DNA of 64,000 bases from contig NZ_RJVF01000008.1 of assembly GCF_003752175.1 (NCBI RefSeq), forward strand, positions 1,050,073 to 1,114,072, written 5' to 3'. This document shows positions 34,675 through 43,067 of this stretch, one piece after another. This DNA comes from Comamonas sp. BIGb0124. Its GTDB lineage: Bacteria; Pseudomonadota; Gammaproteobacteria; Burkholderiales; Burkholderiaceae_C. The notes beneath the pieces were generated by a model. The model was given only the letters and a program-made list of their open reading frames with translations, made no database searches and had not been told where the DNA came from. Numbering within the stretch: the stretch's first letter is position 1; each line of letters opens with the position of its first letter. The position numbers were made by a program, and so were the translations under genes.

Positions 34675-35277
34675 ATGAAAAACCCAGTGACTGTCGAGAC
34701 TCCCCATCGCAAAGGCAGCGCGCACGACCGCCTCTTGAGCGCGGCAGCCATCCTGTTCTACAACGACGGCATCGCAGCCACCGGGATCGACGCCATCGTC
34801 AAGAAAGCCGGCGTGGCGAAAAAAAGCCTGTACAACAACTTCGCGTCCAAGTCCGAACTGGTCGAGGCCTACCTTCAGATTCGGCACGCCGAGTGGCTCT
34901 CGCTGTACGACACCCGCGTGCAGCAGGCCAAGGGGCCCGCAGAGCGTGTCTTGTCGGTGTTCGAGGCTTACGCCGACCACGCCGAACAAGCCTACGAGCG
35001 CGGGTTTCGCGGCTGCGGTCTGCTGAACGCGGCCGCCGAGTTCCCGGCCGGGGACTCCGGCCGAAAAGCCGTGCGCGCCCACAAGGAAGAGGTCGAATCC
35101 ATCTTGAACAGGCATCTCGCCGAGCTGATTCCCGGCGATGCGCCACGCGCTGCGCTGTTGGCCCGGCACCTGGCGCTTCTGCTCGAAGGCTCGATCGTTC
35201 GGGCCGGCCTCGAAGGCAACAGCTACTGCGTCATCCAGGCCAAACGCATCGCCGCCTCGCTGCTGGAGGCCGCTTGA
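34675..35277 (+). CDS. TetR-family transcriptional repressor
   Basis: A 200-residue regulator. The N-terminal helix-turn-helix is DRLLSAAAILFYNDGIAATGIDAIVKKAGVAKKSLYNNFASKSEL (pointed to by its ends, about residues 18-62). The C-terminal half binds an unknown ligand and has CGLLNAAAEFP near residue 118. A perfect inverted repeat overlaps the promoter just upstream, so it likely represses itself and the downstream EamA gene. The two genes overlap by four bases. Confidence 0.9.
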   Translation: MKNPVTVETPHRKGSAHDRLLSAAAILFYNDGIAATGIDAIVKKAGVAKKSLYNNFASKSELVEAYLQIRHAEWLSLYDTRVQQAKGPAERVLSVFEAYADHAEQAYERGFRGCGLLNAAAEFPAGDSGRKAVRAHKEEVESILNRHLAELIPGDAPRAALLARHLALLLEGSIVRAGLEGNSYCVIQAKRIAASLLEAA

Positions 35278-36209
35278 CCCCCTCATCCAAAGACCACCTG
35301 CTGGGCGTTGCAGGCGTCCTGGTGGCGGCTGTCCTGTGGGGCACGACCGGCGTCTCCGCCACCTTCGCACCCGAAGTCGGCGCAGTCGCCATTGGCGCGG
35401 CAGCGATGGGCGTCGGCGGTCTGCTCCAGGCCGCGATCGCGACCCGGGCCATTGCCCGCCATGCCGCCGCACTGCGACAGCAATGGCCCTGGCTGCTGGT
35501 CGGTGCCCTGGCCGTGGCGATCTACCCGCTGGCGTTCTACGGCTCGATGCGCATGGCCGGCGTCACGGTGGGCACGGTGGTTTCCATCGGCTCCGCGCCC
35601 CTGCTGTCCGCCGTCATCGAAATGGTCATGGACGACCTGCGCGTCACCGCCCGATGGGTCTTTGGAGCCGCCTTGGGCCTGGTGGGCATGGCACTGCTCT
35701 GCATCGCGGAAAGCGGCGGCCACGGCTCGGCTGCGCCGTCGATCCCCATCGGCGTGGCCCTGGGTCTGCTCGCCGGTTTGACCTATGCCTTGTTTTCGTG
35801 GGCGGCCCGCCGCCTGATGCAGAGACGTATCCCGTCGCGCGCGGCCATGGGCGCGACCTTCGGCCTGGGCGGTCTCACGCTGATGCCCGTGCTGTTGACG
35901 ACGGGTGCCCCGTTTCTTGCGTCGTGGAACAACGCCGGCGTGGGCATCTACATGGCCGTGGTGCCGATGTTCCTGGGCTACGTGTGCTTTGGTTACGGCC
36001 TGGCCCGCATCCAGGCCAGCATGGCCACCACGATCACCCTGGTGGAGCCCGTGGTCGCGGCCGCACTGGCCGCCGTGGTTGTGGGCGAACGTCTGCCCGA
36101 ACTGGGATGGGTCGGCGTGGCGCTCATCTTTGCGTGCCTGGTGTGCATCACGCTACCGGCCCGTACAGGCGGGCGAACCCGCCCGTTGCCGCCGACCCAG
36201 GCCGTCTGA
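35274..36209 (+). CDS. EamA/DMT-family transporter with a TTG start
   Basis: A 311-residue inner-membrane transporter of the drug/metabolite superfamily with ten predicted spans in two repeats. The opening LLGVAGVLVAAVLWGTTGVSA and the second half GVALGLLAGLTYALFSWAARRL are typical. The start is taken as TTG at 35274, which overlaps the TetR stop (TTGA). GGAGG sits at 35265-35269 at good distance, and no better ATG lies before the first span. The overlap suggests translational coupling with its repressor. The substrate is probably a metabolite or drug exported when the TetR ligand is present. Confidence 0.87.
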   Translation: MTPSSKDHLLGVAGVLVAAVLWGTTGVSATFAPEVGAVAIGAAAMGVGGLLQAAIATRAIARHAAALRQQWPWLLVGALAVAIYPLAFYGSMRMAGVTVGTVVSIGSAPLLSAVIEMVMDDLRVTARWVFGAALGLVGMALLCIAESGGHGSAAPSIPIGVALGLLAGLTYALFSWAARRLMQRRIPSRAAMGATFGLGGLTLMPVLLTTGAPFLASWNNAGVGIYMAVVPMFLGYVCFGYGLARIQASMATTITLVEPVVAAALAAVVVGERLPELGWVGVALIFACLVCITLPARTGGRTRPLPPTQAV

Positions 36210-36291
36210 CGGCTCAACGCAGGCCAGCCGCGGCGCCCTGGTCTTTCGACACGGTCAACACTGGATCAACACTGGAGAAGCAGCCATCATC

Positions 36292-36630
36292 ATGACGACC
36301 ATTTCATGGGACGATTTCGAAAAAATCGAATTGCGCGTGGGGCGCATCATCAAGGCCGAGCCATTTCCCGAAGCACGCAAGCCGGCCTACAAGCTGCAGG
36401 TGGATTTCGGCCCCGAGATCGGACTGCGCAAATCCAGCGCGCAAATCACCCGGCTCTATGCGATGGATGAGCTGGTGGGAAAGCTCGTGGTCGCCGTCAT
36501 CAACTTTCCGCCCAAACAAATCGGGCCGTTCCGTTCCGAATGCCTCGTGACCGGTTTTCCGGACGAGCAGGGTCATGTGGCCCTGTGCGTACCGGACAGG
36601 CCTGTGCCACTGGGCAGCCGCTTGTTTTAG
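36292..36630 (+). CDS. csaA: CsaA-like tRNA-binding domain protein
   Basis: A 112-residue protein with a single OB-fold of the EMAP/Trbp111 kind. The opening ISWDDFEKIELRVGRIIKAE is characteristic. KSSAQITRLYAMDELVGKLVVAVINFPPKQIGPF contains the conserved loops, and the C-terminus LCVPDRPVPLGSRLF matches CsaA. CsaA proteins bind tRNA and were described as secretion-related chaperones in Bacillus. The start is the ATG at 36292. It is a stand-alone gene. Confidence 0.9.
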   Translation: MTTISWDDFEKIELRVGRIIKAEPFPEARKPAYKLQVDFGPEIGLRKSSAQITRLYAMDELVGKLVVAVINFPPKQIGPFRSECLVTGFPDEQGHVALCVPDRPVPLGSRLF

Positions 36631-36731
36631 TCGCATGGAACCGGCGAGCCTGAAGACCACCCGCCGGCACGCGTCCGACAACAGCTCGGCATGAAACCCG
36701 CATCCGGCCAGCGGAACCCCATGCACCCGGC

Positions 36732-37337
36732 ATGCTCCAATCGGGCATGCATGCTCCTCTCCCCGACCTCGGCCGGCGACGCTGGCTCCATCGCTCCGCC
36801 CAGGTGGCCCTGGCGACCTGCACGCTGGCAGCGCTTGCGCCCGCCCGCGCGGGCTACAACATCTGGCTGGGTGAATACACGATCGAGCGGCAACTGCTGC
36901 AGCAAGGGCTGGCCGAGCGCTTTCCCCTGCGGCTGCGCTACATGGAGCTGTTTCGCGTCACCTTGAGCAACCCCAGGCTGGGGTTGGACGCCAAGGCCAA
37001 CCGCACTCAGGTCACCAGCGACGTGCAGATCGAGAACGACCTGCTGCTGGCCCGCCCCGTGCAAGGGCTGCTCGCGCTGAGCAGCGGCTTGAAATACGAT
37101 GCGCCCGCCCGCGCCCTGCGGCTGCACGAGCCGCGTGCCGACCAGGTCGAGATCAAGGGCATGTCGGGCGAAGCCGCACGGCAGTTGCAGGCCGTGAGCG
37201 CCGCCGTGGCAGCCCAGGTGCTGGCCGACTATGCGCTCTACACCTTCAAGCCCGAGGAACTCACGTTCAACGGCCAGGTCTTCCAGCCCGGCGAGATCAC
37301 GGTGCTGGAAGATGGCATCAAGGTGAAGGTCGACTAG
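36732..37337 (+). CDS. DUF1439 (YceB-like) exported protein
   Basis: A 201-residue protein with an N-terminal export signal (RRRWLHRSAQ followed by VALATCTLAALAPARA; cleavage probably after ARA near residue 40). The twin arginines before the hydrophobic stretch could suggest Tat export, but the match is weak. The mature part YNIWLGEYTIERQLLQQGL and VTSDVQIENDLLLARPVQG fits DUF1439, found in the lipoprotein YceB. Unlike YceB it has no lipobox cysteine at the expected place, so it may be soluble in the periplasm. The function is unknown. An in-frame ATG five codons later could be the true start. Confidence 0.75.
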   Translation: MLQSGMHAPLPDLGRRRWLHRSAQVALATCTLAALAPARAGYNIWLGEYTIERQLLQQGLAERFPLRLRYMELFRVTLSNPRLGLDAKANRTQVTSDVQIENDLLLARPVQGLLALSSGLKYDAPARALRLHEPRADQVEIKGMSGEAARQLQAVSAAVAAQVLADYALYTFKPEELTFNGQVFQPGEITVLEDGIKVKVD

Positions 37338-37364
37338 CGCGAAGCCATGGGCGCGACTCGGGGC

Positions 37365-38489
37365 TCATGGGCCCGGGTCGGACCCGCCACGCGCCTGCCC
37401 GCCTGGCAGAGGCCGGTCGAAATCGACCCGCAGCACCTCGAAGCCCCGCGCCTGCAGCAATGCCGGCAGGCCCTGGTCGCCGATCATGTGCAAGGCACCG
37501 ATGCCGGCCATCACGCGCCGGCCCTCGGCGTGCAGCTTCTCGATGCCGCGGGCCAAGGCCACATTGCGCTGGTCCAGCACGCGGCCCATCTGTGCGCGAT
37601 CGGCCGGCGTGTCCATGCAGCGGCACCACTCGGGATAACGATCGAGCGTCGCCAGATCGCCCCGGGCCCAGACCTGGGTCAGCGCCTGAATGTCGGTGCG
37701 GGCGCGGCCGGAGGCCAGCTCTTCGAGCGCCTTGTCCACCATCTCGCCCTCGGCCTGCGAGGAACCGCCCGTCAGCAAGGCCAGTTGATCTTCGGGTTTT
37801 TCGAGACCGATCACGGGTTTGCCCTGCGCCTGGGCCATGCCCGCAAGCACGAAATCGATGGCGTAATCGGCGTAGAAACCGTCCTCGCGCCCCGCCAGGG
37901 TAAGCAAGGTCATGGCCTGCATCCCGGGGCGCAGGGGCGCCAGCAACCGCGCGTCGATACAGGCCTTGTCGGCCTGCGCAGCGAGCGCCTCGCGCCGCTG
38001 CGGCGTCATCACGGCATTCACGCGTGCCGGACTGGCAGGGCGGGCCAGCACCTGCATCACCTGAGGGTCGAGCAGATTGAGCTCCAGTGCCAGCGTGTCG
38101 CTGCGCTGCATGGCCCGCTGCACCCTGGGCCCGGGCATGAGCCACTCGGACTGCGCCACATGCAGCGTGCCGTACAGCCACGAGTCATGACCATCGCGGC
38201 GAATGCGCCACAGGAAACCGCGGTCGCGCGCCTGGGCCGCCATGACACGCAAGGCATCGGGCGTCGGCCGCACGGCCGGCGGCGGGCACACGCGGGCGGC
38301 GGATGCCGCGCCCGGTGCCGAAGCAGGGGAATCGGAGAGTTGGGTGCTGCCGCCCGGCGGGGTGGTTTGGGCCACCCCGGCCGGCAAGGCCGGAGCACCG
38401 AGGGCGCCAGAGGGTGTTTCGGCCCAGGCGGGACTGGCCCACAGCCAGGCGGCGCAACAGACCGCCAGCAGATTCGAACGTCGTGTCAT
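37365..38489 (-). CDS. TraB/GumN family protein, exported
   Basis: A 374-residue protein with a signal peptide (MTRRSNLLAVCCAAWLWASPAWA, cleavage after AWA). The TraB/GumN fold is seen in WLYGTLHVAQSEWLMPGP near residue 125, LALELNLLDPQVM and GIGALHMIGDQGLPALLQARGF near the C-terminus. In this fold two GxxH-type motifs may bind metal. Members include the pheromone shutdown protein TraB, the xanthan-cluster protein GumN and the animal protease Tiki. The role in this organism is unknown. A low-complexity Ala/Pro linker follows the signal peptide. Confidence 0.88.
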   Translation of the reverse strand: MTRRSNLLAVCCAAWLWASPAWAETPSGALGAPALPAGVAQTTPPGGSTQLSDSPASAPGAASAARVCPPPAVRPTPDALRVMAAQARDRGFLWRIRRDGHDSWLYGTLHVAQSEWLMPGPRVQRAMQRSDTLALELNLLDPQVMQVLARPASPARVNAVMTPQRREALAAQADKACIDARLLAPLRPGMQAMTLLTLAGREDGFYADYAIDFVLAGMAQAQGKPVIGLEKPEDQLALLTGGSSQAEGEMVDKALEELASGRARTDIQALTQVWARGDLATLDRYPEWCRCMDTPADRAQMGRVLDQRNVALARGIEKLHAEGRRVMAGIGALHMIGDQGLPALLQARGFEVLRVDFDRPLPGGQARGGSDPGP

Positions 38490-38551
38490 GCGCCCATTAT
38501 CCGGGGCATCGACGCCTGTGGAATCTGCCGATTTCCTTCAGTCTTTTGCCT

Positions 38552-39154
38552 TCAGCCTTCGAAGCCGAAGCGACCTTCCGCGGCAATCGCCTTGACCGGC
38601 AGACGCGGGCTGGGTGCCTCGCGCGACTGCAGGGCTTCGGCCAGGAAGCTCTTGTCTTCGCTGCGGCGGCCGATGGCGACGGCAGCTTGCACGGTGTAGC
38701 CTTCGGGCACGCCCAGGCTGGTGCGGGCCAGTTCCTTGTCGAAGCCGGTCATGCCGTGGGCATGCCAGCCCAGCAGCGTCGTCTGCAGGGCGAGGTAGCC
38801 CCAGGCGGCGCCGGTGTCGAACTCATGCGTGCCGTTGGGCTTGGGCTCGGCGGCACCGGGGGGCTGAGACCGGTTGGCCGACACGATGACGATCAGCGCC
38901 GAAGCCCTCTGGGCCCAGCTCTGGTTGAAGGCATTGAGCGTGGCGAACAGAGCGTCCCAGGCCGGCGTACCGGCACGCGCGTAGATGAAGCGCCAGGGCT
39001 GCGCATTGAACGCCGAAGGGGCCCAGCGGCCGGCTTCGATGATGGTCAGCAGATCCTGTTCGCTGATGGTCTCGCCCGTGAAAGCACGCGGCGACCAGCG
39101 ATCGATGAAGATGGGATTGACGGGATACTCGGGCTGACGGGTCTGTTCGGTCAC
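38552..39154 (-). CDS. Nitroreductase family protein
   Basis: A 200-residue FMN-dependent oxidoreductase. RWSPRAFTGETISEQDLLTIIEAGRWAPSAFNAQPWRF is the FMN-binding opening (about residues 19-56), with the RSPRAF and S-x-x-x-QPW elements. GYLALQTTLLGWHAHGMTGFD and VAIGRRS are the other conserved blocks. It could reduce nitroaromatics or quinones; the physiological substrate is unknown. The GTG at 39154 was chosen because GAAGGAG lies seven to eight bases upstream. The region before it contains tRNA-like sequence and no clear coding. Confidence 0.88.
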   Translation of the reverse strand: MTEQTRQPEYPVNPIFIDRWSPRAFTGETISEQDLLTIIEAGRWAPSAFNAQPWRFIYARAGTPAWDALFATLNAFNQSWAQRASALIVIVSANRSQPPGAAEPKPNGTHEFDTGAAWGYLALQTTLLGWHAHGMTGFDKELARTSLGVPEGYTVQAAVAIGRRSEDKSFLAEALQSREAPSPRLPVKAIAAEGRFGFEG

Positions 39155-39169
39155 AGGAAACTCCTTCGA

Positions 39170-39260
39170 GGGCATGCGGGAATCGAACCGGCCGTACGGG
39201 CTGCACCGCCTCGGGTTCGACCCCTCGTTTTGCATAGCAAGGCCCGCCATCCTACTGGCA
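39170..39260 (-). other. tRNA-like remnant upstream of the nitroreductase gene
   Basis: On the minus strand, GCCGG-TTCGATT-CCCGC (39176-39192) looks like a T-arm with four of five pairs. A second GGGGTCGAACCC lies about 25 bases upstream, and CCTTG/CGAGG around TGCAA (39224-39242) resembles an anticodon arm. No acceptor stem or CCA can be drawn, so it is not a functional tRNA. It may be a relic, or chance. Confidence 0.3.
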
Positions 39261-39344
39261 TTGCACAACCCCTGCACACATCGTAGATTTACAGTGGCGA
39301 ACCGGGCTGCCGCGGCTCGCGTTTCCGGTCACGCCGAGGCGCCT

Positions 39345-40244
39345 CTAGTTGCCGCTGCCCAGCGATTCGCCGAGGAAGTCGAGGAACGCCCGCACCGCCG
39401 GCGTCAGGCCCCGGCGCGACGGGAACACCGCATGCAGGATGCCCGGCGGCGGCGACCAGCCGGGCAATACGGACACCAGGCGGCCATCGGCCATTTCTTC
39501 CGCGCACATGTAATCGGGCAGGAAACCGAAGCCGATGCCTTCGAGCAGCGCGTACTTCAGGGTCAGCATGTCGTCTGCCAGCAGGCGGGGCTCGTGGTCG
39601 AAGCTGTACTCGGCGCCGTCCGGCCCGACCAGCAGCCAGGTGGTCCGTCCTTCCACGCCCGACATGGTCAGCGTGGGCAGCGCATGCAGATCCTGCGGCC
39701 GGGTCACACGCGGATGGCGCGCCAGCAGGCGGGGGCTGGCGACCAGTTCGGTGTGGCTCAGCCCCAGGCGCTTGATCACCAGACTGCCCGAGTCGTCGAG
39801 CGTGGGCCTCACCCGCAGGGCCACGTCCACGCCCTCCTCGACCAGGTCGACCACCCGGTTGGTGATCTCCATGTCGATGCGGACCTGGGAAAACGCCAGC
39901 ATGAACCTCGGCAGCACCGGCCCGAGCACCACCTGGGCCACCGTCACCGGGCAGGTCACCCGTACCCGCCCGCGAGGCTCGGACTGCACGCGGGCCACCG
40001 CATCGGCCGCGGCCTGCGCCTCGGTGCGCATGGCGGCGCAGTGCCGGTAATAGACCTCGCCGACCGCCGTCAGCGACAGCTTGCGGGTGGTGCGCTGCAG
40101 CAGCCGCACCCCCAACTGGTTCTCCAGTTCGGCCACCCGCCGGGACAGACGCGACTTCGGAACACCCAGCACACGGCCGGCCGCAGCAAAACCGCCACGA
40201 TCGACCACCTCGCAGAAAAACAGCATGTCATTGAGATCTTGCAT
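39345..40244 (-). CDS. LysR-family transcriptional regulator (QseD/AaeR-like)
   Basis: A 299-residue regulator. The winged helix is NDMLFFCEVVDRGGFAAAGR then VLGVPKSRLSRRVAELENQLGVRLLQRTTRKLSLT. The effector domain begins RGRVRVTCPVTVAQVVLGPVLPRF and includes VDVALRVRP, which is typical of the large DmlR/AaeR-like group. It is divergent from the azoreductase gene, and such pairs are common in Burkholderiales, with the regulator responding to quinones or aromatic compounds. The start at 40244 gives the conserved MQDLNDM opening. The nitroreductase gene follows on the same strand 190 bases downstream. Confidence 0.9.
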   Translation of the reverse strand: MQDLNDMLFFCEVVDRGGFAAAGRVLGVPKSRLSRRVAELENQLGVRLLQRTTRKLSLTAVGEVYYRHCAAMRTEAQAAADAVARVQSEPRGRVRVTCPVTVAQVVLGPVLPRFMLAFSQVRIDMEITNRVVDLVEEGVDVALRVRPTLDDSGSLVIKRLGLSHTELVASPRLLARHPRVTRPQDLHALPTLTMSGVEGRTTWLLVGPDGAEYSFDHEPRLLADDMLTLKYALLEGIGFGFLPDYMCAEEMADGRLVSVLPGWSPPPGILHAVFPSRRGLTPAVRAFLDFLGESLGSGN

Positions 40245-40433
40245 AGGACGACGGACGTTTCTTTCACCCATAACCAAAACCACGATTGTGCGTGATTGAA
40301 CCTATGGATGGAACAATCTGATCCGGTCACGGCGACTTATCAGCAGGTGCAAGCGTCCCTACCATTCATGCATCGGCGCTGCACATCGCGGCGCCCGGCC
40401 CAACCCCTCATACAGCCAGACAAGGACATTGCC

Positions 40434-41054
40434 ATGACCAAACTTCTGCAGATCGATTCCAGCCCGCTGGGCGCCAACTCGGTTTCGCGCCAGCTCACCG
40501 CGCAGATCGTCGCCACCTGGGTGGCCGCCAAGCCCGACACCGTGGTCGAGCAACTCGACCTCGTGGCCAACGCGCCCTCCCACCTCGATGCCGACTCGCT
40601 GGGCTTCCGCCTGGGCCTCGACGATGCCAGCCTGACCGACGTGCAGCGCAAGGAGAACGCGATCTCCGAAGCCCTGGTGTCGCAGTTCCTGGCAGCCGAC
40701 GTGGTCGTGGTCGGTGCCCCCATGTACAACTTCAGCGTGCCCAGCCAGCTCAAGGCCTGGATCGACCGCGTGGCGCAGGCCGGCCGCACGTTCAAGTACA
40801 CCGAAGCCGGCCCGCAAGGCCTGGCAGCCGGCAAGAAGGTGATCGTCGCCTCCAGCCGCGGCGGCGCCTATTTCGACAAGCCTGAACTGGCCTTCCTCGA
40901 ACACCAGGAAAGCTACCTCAAGGCGGTCTTCGGTTTCTTCGGCATCACCGACGTGACCTTCATCCGCGCCGAACGAATCGGCATGGGCCCCGAAGCCAAG
41001 GCCGAGGCGCTGAGCCAGGCTGCCAACGAGATCAAGGCCCTGGCCGCCGCCTGA
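40434..41054 (+). CDS. azoR: FMN-dependent NADH-azoreductase
   Basis: A 206-residue flavodoxin-like homodimeric enzyme that reduces azo dyes and quinones. [20 protein letters not shown] is the FMN-phosphate loop, and [35 protein letters not shown] is the highly conserved flavin-contact segment (about residues 95-129). The last third has [10 protein letters not shown]. In cells it is thought to protect against quinone stress. It is divergent from a LysR gene, and a terminator follows. Confidence 0.95.
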   Translation: MTKLLQIDSSPLGANSVSRQLTAQIVATWVAAKPDTVVEQLDLVANAPSHLDADSLGFRLGLDDASLTDVQRKENAISEALVSQFLAADVVVVGAPMYNFSVPSQLKAWIDRVAQAGRTFKYTEAGPQGLAAGKKVIVASSRGGAYFDKPELAFLEHQESYLKAVFGFFGITDVTFIRAERIGMGPEAKAEALSQAANEIKALAAA

Positions 41055-41109
41055 TCCCCGGCCCTCGGGCCATCCCGGCCGGCAGCGTGCTGCTCCGGCC
41101 CTCCGAACG

Positions 41110-41142
41110 AACCGGCACGCCTGCCTGGCCTGCCGGTTTTTT
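41110..41142 (+). terminator. Intrinsic terminator after azoR
   Basis: AACCGGCA at 41110-41117 and TGCCGGTT at 41131-41138 form an 8-bp stem, followed by further T to 41142. It stands about 55 bases after the azoR stop. Confidence 0.8.
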
Positions 41143-41276
41143 CATGTCCGGCCGTTTTCACGCAGCAGGGGTCATGCGCCCCGATCTGGATCATGTGCCC
41201 GCCCCAAGCTGGCGCACACCGACCTCCCACACAAGGCCATCGCACAAATCAGGTGCGCAAAGCTGATTGCCAAGTC

Positions 41277-41286
41277 TTGTATACCA
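41277..41286. promoter_or_regulatory. Candidate FCD-type GntR operator
   Basis: TTGTATACCA fits the t.GTA.TAC.a pattern known for FadR/FCD regulators. It lies about 40 bases before the GntR start codon, so autoregulation of this gene and the downstream ABC operon is likely. Confidence 0.55.
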
Positions 41287-41328
41287 ACCCAAAGCACATG
41301 GCATGGTTCGTGCTGGATGGTTGGCAGC

Positions 41329-42135
41329 ATGACCACGACCTCCTCAACCATCGCCCAGCGCATCCTCGAAGCCGTGATGGCGCGCAAGCTGCATCCCGGC
41401 ATGCGGCTGGGCGAACAGCCTCTGGCGATGCTGTTCGACTGCAGCCGCACGCTGGTCCGCGAGGCCCTGCTGCAGCTCGCCACGCGCGGCATCGTGACCG
41501 TCAGTGCGCGGCGCGGCTGGTATGTGGTCGAACCCACGCAGGACGAGGCCCGCGAGGCATTCGACGCCCGGCAAGTCATCGAGCGCGGACTGATCCGGCA
41601 GAACACCCGCCTGGACAAATCCGCCGTGACCAAGCTCAAGCAGCATCTGGCCAAGGAACAGGCCGCGGTGGCCGGCGACGACGTCGGGCTGCGCAGCTAC
41701 CTGCTGGGCGACTTCCATGTCTGCCTCGCCGAATGCCTCGGTAACCGCCTGCTGGCCGACACGCTGCGCGACCTCACGGCCCGCACCACGCTGATCGCCA
41801 TGCGTTACCAGTCGCTGCACGATGCGGCCCAGTCCTGCGACGACCATGTGCACATCGTCGCGGCGCTCGAGCGCGGCGACATGGCACAGGCCGAGGCCCT
41901 GATGGCCGATCACATCGGCACCATCAGCGCCACGCTGCGCAAGCCCACCGACAGCGATCCGCTGGCCCAGTTGCGCGATGCGCTGCAGCCCATGCCCGTC
42001 GAGGCCGGCAAGCCGCGCAGCACCCGCACCGCTGCAGGCCGCAGCAAGACGACAACCCCCAGGACGAACCCGTCCGCCCCTTCTTCTTCCCCACCCCAAC
42101 AGGACGATTCGTCCTACCTCGGAGCACTGCTATGA
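41329..42135 (+). CDS. GntR-family regulator, FadR/FCD subfamily
   Basis: A 268-residue regulator. The winged helix is IAQRILEAVMARKLHPGMRLGEQPLAMLFDCSRTLVREALLQL (residues about 9-51 by their ends). The all-helical FCD domain has DFHVCLAECLGNRLLADTLRDLTART and a metal-type His in DDHVHIVAALERGD. The C-terminal 50 residues are a low-complexity Ser/Pro/Thr tail without a known role. The stop overlaps the start of the ABC solute-binding gene (ATGA), so regulator and transporter are translationally coupled. It likely represses this operon until an amino acid or derived acid binds. Confidence 0.92.
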   Translation: MTTTSSTIAQRILEAVMARKLHPGMRLGEQPLAMLFDCSRTLVREALLQLATRGIVTVSARRGWYVVEPTQDEAREAFDARQVIERGLIRQNTRLDKSAVTKLKQHLAKEQAAVAGDDVGLRSYLLGDFHVCLAECLGNRLLADTLRDLTARTTLIAMRYQSLHDAAQSCDDHVHIVAALERGDMAQAEALMADHIGTISATLRKPTDSDPLAQLRDALQPMPVEAGKPRSTRTAAGRSKTTTPRTNPSAPSSSPPQQDDSSYLGALL

Positions 42136-42926
42136 ACCTCGCCAAACGCCACTTCTCCCTCGCCCTCGCCGCCGTCGCCCTGATGGGCAGCGCCACCCTG
42201 GCTCATGCCCAGAACGCGCTCGCCGACGTCATGAAGTCGAAGACCCTCAAGGTCGCCGTGCCTACCGACTACCCGCCCTACGGCTTTGCCGGCCTCGACC
42301 TGCAACCCCAGGGTCTGGACATCGACGTGGCCAAGCTGATCGCGGAGAAGCTGGGCGTCAAGATCGAACTGCTGCCCGTGGTCAGCGCCAATCGCATCCC
42401 CTACCTGCAGACCAAGAAGGCCGACCTGGTGATCTCGACGCTGGGCAAGAACGCCGAGCGCGAAAAAGTCATCGACTTCACCCACGCCTACGCGCCTTTC
42501 TACCAAGGCGTGTTTGCCGCCAAGGGCATGACGGTCAAGACCTTTGCCGACCTCTCGGGCAAAACGGTCGCCGTGACCCGCGGCGCCATGGAAGACGAGG
42601 AACTGGCCAAGGTCGGCCCGGCCGACATGATCGTCAAGCGCTTCGAAGACCAGGCCGGCACCTCCGCCGCCTTCGCTTCGGGCCAGACCCAGGTCATCGC
42701 GACCAGCGTCTCGAACATCTCGACGCTGGCCCAGAAGAACCCGCGCCTGGATGCCGAGTACAAGCTGCTGCTCAAGGACAGCCCCAACTTCATCGGCGTG
42801 GCCAAGGGCGAGGACGCCCTGCGCGCCAAGGTCAACGAGATCCTGCTGGCCGCCAAGGCCGACGGCACGCTCGAGAAGCTGTCGCAGAAGTGGCTCAAGC
42901 GCGAGGCCGGCAACCTGCCCCTGTAA
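42132..42926 (+). CDS. ABC transporter solute-binding protein, polar amino-acid type
   Basis: A 264-residue periplasmic receptor. The signal peptide (LAKRHFSLALAAVALMGSATLAHA) is cut before QNALADVM. The mature part has LKVAVPTDYPPYGFAG, the substrate-binding block GLDIDVAKLIAEKLGVKIELLPV and the ADLVISTLGKNAEREKVIDF motif, all typical of family-3 amino-acid receptors. R in RIPYLQ and the aspartate near residue 170 would contact the ligand's carboxylate and amine. It is the first transporter gene after the GntR regulator, with which it overlaps by four bases. Confidence 0.95.
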   Translation: MNLAKRHFSLALAAVALMGSATLAHAQNALADVMKSKTLKVAVPTDYPPYGFAGLDLQPQGLDIDVAKLIAEKLGVKIELLPVVSANRIPYLQTKKADLVISTLGKNAEREKVIDFTHAYAPFYQGVFAAKGMTVKTFADLSGKTVAVTRGAMEDEELAKVGPADMIVKRFEDQAGTSAAFASGQTQVIATSVSNISTLAQKNPRLDAEYKLLLKDSPNFIGVAKGEDALRAKVNEILLAAKADGTLEKLSQKWLKREAGNLPL

Positions 42927-43067
42927 GGCCGCGCCCGTTTCCGCGACACCCCGGCGCACGGCCCCGCCCGCCGTGCGCCAGGCGTCCATCGCCCGGGCGG
43001 GGCTCACCCCACGGTGCAGCCCCGTTCCCGAACGCCGCCTCCCGACCGATCCCGCCAAACATCCGCC

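Noticed and set aside
36254..36275. Tandem copy of TCAACACTGGA before the csaA-like gene
   Set aside because: Only two copies, of 11 bases each; likely a small duplication without function.
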